From Nitrospirota bacterium (GTDB taxonomy: Bacteria > Nitrospirota > Nitrospiria > Nitrospirales > NS-4): a stretch of 9,844 nucleotides of DNA. Position 1 is the stretch's first letter; each line of letters starts with the position of its first letter. Of the stretch, positions 1-5,723 are shown one piece after another. A model generated the notes under the pieces. It saw only the letters and a program-made list of their open reading frames with translations, had not been told where the DNA came from and ran no database searches. The translations under genes and the position numbers were made by a program. The stretch lies in the NCBI GenBank assembly GCA_005877855.1, contig VBOF01000047.1:1751-11594 (forward strand), written 5' to 3'.

Positions 1-2628
1 CGGGGTCCCACCGATGCCGGTCATAATCGTCTTGAAAAGATGATCGCCGTCATGGCCCAGCTTCACGCCTCCATGCGCCCCTGCCGGTAGCGTAAAGTTG
101 GCCGGCCGGACAGGATGTCCCCACACGTCCTGAAGCCCAGCCGCCATCATGCCATCACCCTTCCCCTCCGGGCCGTGGCACATGAAACAGATCGCCTTGC
201 CGTGGAAGATTGTTTTCCCATTGTCGAGGGACGCTTCGGTCACAGGTGGCTCTGGAGGCACCGTGATGGGCGGCTCCACCGTCTCCTTCTGCCACCGATC
301 CGAAAAGGTTTTGACGTACTGGATGACGGCCGAGCGTTCCCGCTCGGAGATTTCCTGCCAGGTCGGCATCGCGGTGCCCCAGAGGCCATGCGTCACGGTG
401 AGGAAGAGGTCCGCGTCGGTGGGCAGGGAGTCCTTGTCCGGGGTGGACCGGAATTTGAAGATGCCGCGCGTGAAGTCGCGAGGCCGCGGATTCAAGAACA
501 CCGCCGATGGCCCATTGCCATCCCCCTTGGCCCCGTGACATCCGATGCAGCGTCGTTCGTAGACTGATTGCCCCAGCGTCAGCAGTTCCTCCTTCGTCTC
601 GGGACTGGGGTTCAGGGCCATACCGGTCGAGACCCGGGTCGAGACAAAGCCCTCCCGCCAGTCGCCGATGCTGGTGCCCAGGCGTTGGATATAGGCCACT
701 AGAGCTTTGCCATCGTCGTTAAGTTGAGGCGGCGCCTCGCCTTTGGTTGGTTCATAGAGCCAAGGGAACCTCGGCATGATTGAATCGGGCACGACGTTCC
801 GAGGCTCCCAGTGATGCGCGACATGCCAGCCGTCCCCGTATTTTCGCCCGACGCGGGTCAAATCCGGCCCGATTCGGCGCGTGCTCATAAGATGCGGCCG
901 ATCGTACGCGTACTCACCGGTCTGAGACACGGGTCCCCAACGGAGCGACTCCCCCGTCACAGGGCGGATGTACTGGGAATGGCAATACCAACAGCCTTCC
1001 CGGATATAGACATGCCGTCCACGAAGCTCCACTGGGGTATAGTCGGCCACCTGCACCTGCTTCTTCGTGACGACATCCTCCACCGTTGTGACACGAGTAC
1101 TGGGTGAGAGGAACGGGATGATCCCCTGAACGAAGACGGCGAGAAAGAAGAAGCTCAGCCCGGCGACCAGCGCCACAGCGGAGGGATTTTCCAGCCAGCC
1201 TTGTTTCTGCACGGCTCGGAGCGGCTCATCCTCAGGTCGAGTCGCTTCGTACACGTCCTTCTCGAGCGGCACCCCATAGCGCGCCGTTTTGTAACAATTG
1301 ATCAACAACAAGAGGATGGCGATATCCATCGTGGCCCCGGCCAGCGTGCGGACGACCCACCAGGGCTTCAGCTCCGCAATGGTATCCACGAAATTGGCGC
1401 CGTACTCCAGCATGGAGCCTTGGATGAAGCCTTGGCCGATCAGGCCGAGGGCCATCACACTGAATCCGCCGATCGTCAGCCACAGGTGCCAACTGGCGAG
1501 CCGGCTGCTCCACAACTTGCGCCCGGTGACCCGCGGCCAGGCGTAATACAGCCCACCCACCGCCCAGAGGACCATGGCTCCGAAGACTGTGAGGTGGGAA
1601 TGGGCGATGACGAAGTCGTTGAAATGCGTCAACTGCTGGATCCGCATCAGCGCTTCCGTGGACCCCTGGAAGCACCCGATCAGGTAGTAGACCGCCCCGA
1701 GGAGGAGAAACTTTGCCGCATAACTATCGGAATCCTGCCCGCCGAGAACAGGACCCCAACGCCCTGACACGGTTCCGAAGAAATTCACCGTCACGGCCCA
1801 GACCGGAATGATCAGCAGCATACTGGTCACGACCGCAATCGTTTGGTTCCAGTGTGGAATGGGGCTGTACATGTAATGGTGGATCCCCACGAAGGGATAG
1901 AAGAAGGCCAACGACCAAAACCCCAGCAACGACAACCTGTGGCTGTAGAGGGCGTTCTTGGTACTGGGAGGGAGAAAGTAATAGATCATCGCCAGCCCGG
2001 CCGGAGTCAGCCATAACCCAACGATGTAATGGATGTAGAGACCGTGGAGCGCCGTGCTGTTGACCCCGGTCACTTTAGTCGCGTACTGCAGGACCACATT
2101 GCCTAGGATGAGGTTCATCAAGGTCCAGACGAGGGCGGCCACCGTGTACCACATGGCCACGTAGAACCGCTTCTCCGTCCTCCGCCAGACCGTCCCCAGC
2201 ACCTGCACCGTGACCGCTCCCAGCACCACAAACCTGAGGATGTTGAATGGCCATTCGTACTCGCCGGCTTCGAGCCCTGAGTTGTAGCCCATCAGGAAGG
2301 AGATAGCCCCGAAGAACAGGAACGCGTTCCAGAGCCAGAGCAGCCACCAACCCCACTCCTCCTTGTACAGGCGGACCCCGCAGAGCCTCGGGACGTAGTA
2401 GTACGCCAGACCCAGAAAGGTGGTAGAGAAAGCTCCGAAAATCACCCCATTGACGTGCACAGGACGCATTCGGCCGAAGGTCAGCCAGGATGTGCTACCC
2501 AGGAACTCCGGGTTGTGGAATTTGATCGAGACGAGGACGCCGACGATGGGGAACACGGTGAGCCAGACCAGCGCCCACCAGAGCCAGGCTCTCACTAAGG
2601 GACGGTTCACGAGTCCTTCTTGCGCCAT
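1..2628 (-). CDS. cbb3-type cytochrome c oxidase, CcoN-CcoO-CcoP-like fusion (3' end outside window)
   Basis: This is a C-family heme-copper oxidase that would reduce O2 with electrons from c-type cytochromes in the cytoplasmic membrane. The frame stays open for 876 codons from ATG 2628 to base 1. Residues 1 to about 475 are the CcoN core: low-spin heme ligand H58 (RMRPVHVNG), CuB ligand H200, active-site Tyr244 with H250/H251 in YPFVGIHH, and heme ligands H343/H345 in AHSH. Residues 481-503 are the CcoO membrane anchor, followed by CWYCH at 546-550 with likely Met618 ligand (SIMPRFPWL). Two soluble cytochrome domains follow: CIGCH at 694-698 with likely Met754, then a Pro-rich linker (784-796) and CFMCH at 814-818. 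In canonical enzymes these parts are separate CcoN, CcoO and CcoP chains; the CcoP membrane helix is absent here. The start follows the previous stop by 15 nt with only a weak purine-rich RBS, suggesting coupling. Identity as a cbb3-type oxidase is very sure; full length and substrate range are not. Confidence 0.95.
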   Translation of the reverse strand, partial: MAQEGLVNRPLVRAWLWWALVWLTVFPIVGVLVSIKFHNPEFLGSTSWLTFGRMRPVHVNGVIFGAFSTTFLGLAYYYVPRLCGVRLYKEEWGWWLLWLWNAFLFFGAISFLMGYNSGLEAGEYEWPFNILRFVVLGAVTVQVLGTVWRRTEKRFYVAMWYTVAALVWTLMNLILGNVVLQYATKVTGVNSTALHGLYIHYIVGLWLTPAGLAMIYYFLPPSTKNALYSHRLSLLGFWSLAFFYPFVGIHHYMYSPIPHWNQTIAVVTSMLLIIPVWAVTVNFFGTVSGRWGPVLGGQDSDSYAAKFLLLGAVYYLIGCFQGSTEALMRIQQLTHFNDFVIAHSHLTVFGAMVLWAVGGLYYAWPRVTGRKLWSSRLASWHLWLTIGGFSVMALGLIGQGFIQGSMLEYGANFVDTIAELKPWWVVRTLAGATMDIAILLLLINCYKTARYGVPLEKDVYEATRPEDEPLRAVQKQGWLENPSAVALVAGLSFFFLAVFVQGIIPFLSPSTRVTTVEDVVTKKQVQVADYTPVELRGRHVYIREGCWYCHSQYIRPVTGESLRWGPVSQTGEYAYDRPHLMSTRRIGPDLTRVGRKYGDGWHVAHHWEPRNVVPDSIMPRFPWLYEPTKGEAPPQLNDDGKALVAYIQRLGTSIGDWREGFVSTRVSTGMALNPSPETKEELLTLGQSVYERRCIGCHGAKGDGNGPSAVFLNPRPRDFTRGIFKFRSTPDKDSLPTDADLFLTVTHGLWGTAMPTWQEISERERSAVIQYVKTFSDRWQKETVEPPITVPPEPPVTEASLDNGKTIFHGKAICFMCHGPEGKGDGMMAAGLQDVWGHPVRPANFTLPAGAHGGVKLGHDGDHLFKTIMTGIGGTP

Positions 2629-2643
2629 GATGCGTCTCTTTCT

Positions 2644-2940
2644 CTAGGTCCACGCCGGGTGAGGTTGAAGCATCATCAACCGCACTCGGCTGTGACGGAG
2701 GGGCTTCTCCGAGTCTCGCGTGTACCGGGTCGGGTCCTCGCCCACCATCCCCTGACGCATCGACACGCACAACTGTTGTCTCAGGTGAAGAAAGCGCGTG
2801 TCCAGGGAACGATCGACAGGTTCGTTAGTGCATCCTGTGAGCACGGCGCTCACATCTTTCTCGTCGACCAAGTCCACGGTGATTCTTTCTTCCGGATCGA
2901 TCCATTCCCTGATCACCGCATGTTTCGCCGCGCTGTCCAT
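2644..2940 (-). CDS. 98-aa conserved-looking protein of unknown function between nirK and the oxidase
   Basis: I do not recognise this protein. It is 98 aa, without a signal peptide or membrane helix, so probably cytoplasmic. It opens with an acidic stretch (REWIDPEERITVDLVDEKDV, residues 11-30), while the C-terminal half is basic and rich in Arg, His and Met. Cys42 is the first of only two cysteines, so no metal-binding motif is evident. The start at 2940 is chosen over an upstream in-frame ATG at 2958 because AAGGAG sits 5 nt before it, and this leader closely matches the one before nirK. It starts 32 nt after the nirK stop and ends 15 nt before the oxidase start, so it is almost certainly cotranscribed with both. 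A role in assembly, maturation or regulation of either enzyme is only guesswork from position. Confidence 0.75.
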   Translation of the reverse strand: MDSAAKHAVIREWIDPEERITVDLVDEKDVSAVLTGCTNEPVDRSLDTRFLHLRQQLCVSMRQGMVGEDPTRYTRDSEKPLRHSRVRLMMLQPHPAWT

Positions 2941-2972
2941 TTCTTCTCCTTTTTCCAATGAGTCAGCAGCAG

Positions 2973-3962
2973 TCAGTTGGTCACTCGCGAATGCAAGACC
3001 GCTTCGGCTGGCTGAACGTAAGGCAGGAGCGTCAGCTGCTGTGCATCTTTTTTTACGACCAAGATCGCAATCGCCCCGCGCAGCGCATCCGTCAGAGAAT
3101 GCGTCACGATGGGATAGGCGCCCTCTGCCTCCACGACGACGTCCAAAATGGCCCCTCCGGCAGGCGGCACGACATAGGTTTGCACGCCCCTCAAGTGGTT
3201 CGCGGGATTACCGCTCGCCCACACGTCATCCCAGATCTCCGCAATGGGATGCAGGGCCGAGAAGTTATTCGGCCCGCCGTTCACGAAATAAAACCGCACC
3301 CGCTCGCCGGGTTTGGCCTCCAGCGCTTTGCCGCCGGTAACCATCGGATGGTACTTAAAGATCCCGCCGTTGAAGATGACGTGGTCATATTTCCGGTCGA
3401 ACATTCCCTGCACGTCATTCGGGTTGTGGAAGAGTTCCGTCTGCACCAGCACGTACTCGCGGTCGGCTTTGGGCATCGCCTTCGGGTTCTTGGGGTCCAC
3501 AATGATCACACCGATCATGCCCCGTGCGATATGCTGGATCATAGGTGGCGCCCCACAATGGTAGGCAAACACCCCTGGCTTCTTGGCCACAAAGTCGTAG
3601 GTGAGGCTTTCGCCCGCATTGATGGCTCGATAGTTCTTAAAAAAGTCAGTTTCGGCCGCATGAAAATCCATGGAATGCGGGTAGGTGTTGGTTTTGAGAT
3701 TGTGGAGGGTGAAATGAACGGTATCGCCTTCCGTCACCCGCACGACGGGGCCAGGGAATTGCCCGTTATAGGTCCAGGCCTTGTATTTAGTGCCTTGCCC
3801 GTCAATCACGACTTCTGTTTCGATGGCGGTGAATTCCACGTTGACGGTCCTGGCGACTGCCGGAGAGTAGCCTGCTGACACCAGAACAATGCCGACTGTC
3901 AGACCAATCCCAAGAGGCACCTTTGTGACGGTCGCCTGTGAAGACCCATTCTTTGGGCACAT
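2973..3962 (-). CDS. nirK: Copper-containing nitrite reductase (NO-forming), class II/AniA-like
   Basis: NirK reduces nitrite to nitric oxide in the periplasm. The protein is 329 aa with a Sec-type signal peptide (hydrophobic 16-32, likely cut after AVA at about residue 37) and two cupredoxin domains. All copper ligands can be placed: type 1 His96, Cys136, His144 and Met149; type 2 His101, His135 and His288. The catalytic pair corresponds to Asp99 in HSMDFH and His238. The Cys136-to-His144 loop has 7 intervening residues (GAPPMIQ), as in AniA-type class II enzymes rather than the longer class I loop. The start at 3962 is preferred over an open frame reaching 4205, because AAGGAG lies 8 nt upstream and the signal peptide begins there; the longer frame overlaps a small membrane-protein gene. 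There is no extra C-terminal cytochrome or cupredoxin domain. It leads directly into the 98-aa gene and the oxidase. A generic multicopper oxidase is unlikely given the type 2 ligand set. Confidence 0.93.
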   Translation of the reverse strand: MCPKNGSSQATVTKVPLGIGLTVGIVLVSAGYSPAVARTVNVEFTAIETEVVIDGQGTKYKAWTYNGQFPGPVVRVTEGDTVHFTLHNLKTNTYPHSMDFHAAETDFFKNYRAINAGESLTYDFVAKKPGVFAYHCGAPPMIQHIARGMIGVIIVDPKNPKAMPKADREYVLVQTELFHNPNDVQGMFDRKYDHVIFNGGIFKYHPMVTGGKALEAKPGERVRFYFVNGGPNNFSALHPIAEIWDDVWASGNPANHLRGVQTYVVPPAGGAILDVVVEAEGAYPIVTHSLTDALRGAIAILVVKKDAQQLTLLPYVQPAEAVLHSRVTN

Positions 3963-3994
3963 TTTCTTCTCTCCTTTTTCGCGATGATTCCCCA

Positions 3995-4008
3995 ATTCAT
4001 TAATGAAT
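3995..4008. promoter_or_regulatory. Perfect 14-bp palindrome upstream of nirK (candidate operator)
   Basis: The sequence ATTCATTAATGAAT is a perfect palindrome lying 33-46 nt upstream of the nirK start, in the 116-nt gap after the 38-aa gene. It is strikingly AT-rich for this GC-rich DNA. It fits the form ATTC-N6-GAAT, as does a second site at 4042-4055. It could be an operator for a nitrogen-oxide-responsive regulator, but it does not match the FNR/DNR consensus and no regulator can be assigned. Confidence 0.4.
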
Positions 4009-4041
4009 GCGCCCTGCCTCGTGGGCATCATCTGGACTGGC

Positions 4042-4055
4042 ATTCTGAATTGAAT
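4042..4055. promoter_or_regulatory. Second ATTC-N6-GAAT site upstream of nirK
   Basis: The top strand reads ATTCTGAATTGAAT. It shares the outer ATTC and GAAT half-sites and 6-nt spacing with the palindrome at 3995-4008, but its centre is not symmetric. Centre-to-centre distance is 47 bp, about four and a half helical turns. Only the outer 8 bases are constrained, so chance is a real alternative. Confidence 0.22.
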
Positions 4056-4078
4056 GGGGCCTTCTTCTTTCACGGGAT

Positions 4079-4195
4079 TTACGACCGCAACACCATAGCC
4101 ATGGCGACGAGAAAACCAGCCGTCAGGACCATCAGTACAATCAGCCACCAAAGACGGTCTGACTGTGAAACCCTTTGCGCTGCTGTGTTGATCAT
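4079..4195 (-). CDS. 38-aa single-pass membrane protein
   Basis: This is a very short gene (38 codons plus TAA). The product has a polar N-terminus with an Arg and several Gln/Ser, then one hydrophobic helix from about residue 16 to 35 (starting LWWLIVLMVLTAG), ending in LRS. Its ATG overlaps the stop of the upstream winged-helix gene as ATGA (4195-4192), a classic translational-coupling arrangement, which is the best evidence that it is real. nirK begins 116 nt downstream. Single-helix proteins of this size are common accessory subunits of respiratory oxidases (for example CcoQ and CcoS in cbb3 systems), but I see no diagnostic residue linking it to either. Its function is unknown. Confidence 0.6.
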   Translation of the reverse strand: MINTAAQRVSQSDRLWWLIVLMVLTAGFLVAMAMVLRS

Positions 4196-4455
4196 GGGGC
4201 TGCAACCCTGACGGCGTAGACGCCCGGACCTTTTCTCGATAGGAGCAACTGGCCAGTCCGGCTTAACCGATCAACCGCCAGGAAGACCTGGTTCCACGTC
4301 AGACCTGGGCACTCCAGGGCGAGTTCTTCAATCAAGCAGCCAGGAGAGCGGGATACGGTCTCAATGATCCGATCCTCTATGGTCTGTTCATCGACCATGG
4401 CTCGTCCTTCACTATTTCCTCTCACCAGCGTGTCCCAAGAGACTCTCGGCTTCAT
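4192..4455 (-). CDS. Small winged-helix-like putative DNA-binding protein, 87 aa
   Basis: I infer a winged helix-turn-helix domain, not a specific family. Residues 25-80 read as helix (IEDRIIETVSRSPG), second helix (LIEELALECPG), a recognition-helix-like segment (TWNQVFLAVDRLSRTGQL), and a short beta wing (LLLSRKGPGVYAVRV). This is the order seen in MarR- and ArsR-like wHTH domains. No metal- or FeS-binding cysteine cluster is present; there are only two scattered cysteines. The start at 4455 has an AGGAGG Shine-Dalgarno about 5 nt upstream. An internal Met at residue 20 is a possible alternative but lacks such a site. It overlaps the next small membrane gene by 4 nt. Its position inside the nirK-oxidase cluster makes it a candidate local regulator. 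Confidence 0.7.
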   Translation of the reverse strand: MKPRVSWDTLVRGNSEGRAMVDEQTIEDRIIETVSRSPGCLIEELALECPGLTWNQVFLAVDRLSRTGQLLLSRKGPGVYAVRVAAP

Positions 4456-4517
4456 GGGGTCCTCCTGTAGTGCAAGGTTGACGATAAGACTTGGAGCCAG
4501 ACCACCTCGTCATTTCC

Positions 4518-4673
4518 TTACCGGAACTCGCCAGCGAGGAACACGAGTGCCACAAGGCCGAGGACGAGGCTGGAGACGCCTCCAATGCTGATGACGAAAA
4601 GCCACCAGGCCATTTCCTGAAGGATTCTTGACCCGATTGCACCACTGTATCCGCTTATGTATTCCTGTCGCAT
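4518..4673 (-). CDS. 51-aa single-pass membrane protein
   Basis: This short gene has ATG at 4673 and TAA at 4518-4520, preceded by a good ribosome binding site (GAGGGAGG, 5 nt before the ATG). The N-terminal 20 residues are polar (MRQEYISGYSGAIGS). Residues 22-47 form one long hydrophobic helix beginning AWWLFVISIGG, and the C-terminus is short (GEFR). It lies 45 nt after the zinc-ribbon gene and 62 nt before the winged-helix gene, so it is probably in the same transcript. It is most likely a membrane-anchored accessory peptide. Nothing in the sequence names its partner, though the oxidase at the end of the cluster is the obvious candidate. Confidence 0.6.
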   Translation of the reverse strand: MRQEYISGYSGAIGSRILQEMAWWLFVISIGGVSSLVLGLVALVFLAGEFR

Positions 4674-4718
4674 GGTGGCCTCCCTCAAGTCAGGCAACGC
4701 TGTGTCGTACCCACCGCA

Positions 4719-4949
4719 TCAAATACCGAGCGCGATGACCTCGTACTCTTTTCTGGCTGTCTTAGGCCATCGTTTCGCAAGGCTGGATAAGAGTGACCTC
4801 CGTTCAAGCCGGTGCCGGATGATTCCCGGTTCCACCACCTCCCCGCAGTTCACGCACCGCCAGGCGCGGAGCCAGAAATCTTCCCCGCCGTTCAGCAGAT
4901 CAATGTAGTAATCCGCCACCATCAGTCCATGGCACCGTCGGCAAGTCAT
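4719..4949 (-). CDS. Small zinc-ribbon protein, 76 aa
   Basis: Two CXXC knuckles, Cys3/Cys6 (MTCRRCHG) and Cys32/Cys35 (WRCVNCGEV), are set 25 residues apart and would bind one zinc ion. They are followed by a basic C-terminal tail (HRLERRSLLSSLAKRW). There is no signal or membrane helix, so the protein is probably cytoplasmic. The start at 4949 is chosen over an open frame to 5006 because AAGGAG lies 8 nt upstream and the first knuckle begins immediately. The short form with its N-terminal MTC is typical of small zinc ribbons I associate with Nitrospira-like genomes; that association is from memory. It is the first gene after the two-component system and probably the first of the nirK-oxidase cluster. 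A nucleic-acid-binding or regulatory role is possible but not shown. Confidence 0.75.
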   Translation of the reverse strand: MTCRRCHGLMVADYYIDLLNGGEDFWLRAWRCVNCGEVVEPGIIRHRLERRSLLSSLAKRWPKTARKEYEVIALGI

Positions 4950-4984
4950 AGCGGCATCTCCTTGGTTGTCTGCCGCTGATGCTA

Positions 4985-4999
4985 GCCTACATTGTAGGC
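4985..4999. promoter_or_regulatory. 15-bp perfect palindrome over a possible -10 element
   Basis: GCCTACA-T-TGTAGGC is a perfect inverted repeat with 7-bp arms and a 1-bp centre, 36-50 nt upstream of the zinc-ribbon start. On the minus strand it contains TACAAT, a good match to a sigma-70 -10 box, although no convincing -35 is seen at 16-18 bp. It is the only strong symmetric element between the response regulator and the nirK cluster, which suggests an operator. Two-fold symmetric sites of this size suit dimeric LuxR/NarL-type regulators such as the one encoded next door; that link is inferred. Confidence 0.4.
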
Positions 5000-5037
5000 G
5001 AGGCAAACTAGGCAGAACCCTGGTTGGGAAGGGGAAA

Positions 5038-5059
5038 GTCCCTCGGTCGGCGAAGGGAC
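5038..5059 (-). terminator. Weak hairpin after the response regulator
   Basis: On the minus strand GTCCCT and AGGGAC form a 6-bp stem with a 10-nt loop, followed by TTTCCCCTT. It lies about 20 nt past the response-regulator stop. The short stem and broken T tract make it a poor intrinsic terminator, so read-through into the nirK cluster is possible. Confidence 0.25.
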
Positions 5060-5081
5060 AGCAAGAAGAGTGCGGGACTGC

Positions 5082-5723
5082 TTACAGGGACACGAGACCG
5101 TGGGTGATGGCGTACTTCGTCAACTCGGCGGTCGTATGGAGGTCCAGCTGCGCCATGATCCGAGACTTATGGAATTCCACCGTCTTGCTTGAAATCTTGA
5201 GGAGGCCGGCGATCTCCTTGATCGAGCGCCCCTCCGCGACAAGCTGGAGCACCTCGCGCTGGCGGGGGGACAACTCCCCCAGTTTCGGCGGGAGCCCAGG
5301 AGAAGGTGCCAGGAGAGGATGCAGGACATCTTTCGCAATCAGGGGCGACACATAATAGTGTCCCTTGAGGACCTCCTGAAGAGCGAGTGCGAGCTCTGAC
5401 GCAGCAGACCGTTTGAGCAGGTATCCCGAGGCGCCGGCCCGGAAGGCTTCTGTGACAAAGGTGGGGTCCGCGTGCATGGTGAGGAAGACCAGCTTGACCT
5501 CCGGCATCAGCTTTTTCAAGCGGCGCATTGCATCGATGCCGTTCAGTAACGGCATCGAGATATCCAGCAGGATGAGGTCGGGATGAAGCCGTTGGGCTGC
5601 GTCCACCAGCGCCAGGCCATCTTCTACCGTGCCTACCAACTCGCACGTGCCTTCCAGCAGCTTCCGAAGGCCCTCCATCATGAGCGTATGGTCATCGGCC
5701 AAGAGCACGCGCGGCCGGCTCAT
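5082..5723 (-). CDS. Two-component response regulator, NarL/FixJ (LuxR-HTH) type
   Basis: The protein has 213 aa. Residues 4-118 are a receiver domain with acidic pair Asp10/Asp11 (LLADDH), phospho-acceptor Asp54 (LILLDISMP), switch Thr82 and conserved Lys104 (GYLLKRS). Residues 149-211 are a LuxR-type helix-turn-helix (LSPRQREVLQLVAEGRSIKE, then ISSKTVEFHKSRI). It would be phosphorylated by the adjacent kinase and bind DNA as a dimer. The start at 5723 is used rather than the open frame to 5903, because the receiver domain begins right there and the ATG overlaps the kinase TGA as ATGA, indicating translational coupling. It ends 132 nt before the zinc-ribbon gene that opens the nirK-oxidase cluster, so that cluster is a likely target. 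The signal is unknown. Confidence 0.93.
   Translation of the reverse strand: MSRPRVLLADDHTLMMEGLRKLLEGTCELVGTVEDGLALVDAAQRLHPDLILLDISMPLLNGIDAMRRLKKLMPEVKLVFLTMHADPTFVTEAFRAGASGYLLKRSAASELALALQEVLKGHYYVSPLIAKDVLHPLLAPSPGLPPKLGELSPRQREVLQLVAEGRSIKEIAGLLKISSKTVEFHKSRIMAQLDLHTTAELTKYAITHGLVSL

Noticed and set aside
1201..1767. 188-aa plus-strand open frame
   Set aside because: It lies antisense to the oxidase catalytic core and has no domain character; high GC content opens such frames.
1..2628. NorB-type nitric oxide reductase as identity of the oxidase
   Set aside because: The cbb3 active-site tyrosine (Tyr244, six residues before the HH pair) is present, and the sequence follows CcoN throughout. 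NO reduction can only be a side activity.
2958..3878. 306-aa plus-strand open frame
   Set aside because: It is antisense to nirK, whose copper ligands, signal peptide and ribosome binding site are all intact on the minus strand.
3963..4205. Extended N-terminus of NirK
   Set aside because: It would put 81 residues ahead of a good signal peptide and overlap the 38-aa membrane gene in another frame; AAGGAG marks the start at 3962.
4985..4999. FNR/DNR or NarL box
   Set aside because: It does not match TTGAT-N4-ATCAA or the TACYYMT heptamer pair, so no named regulator is assigned.
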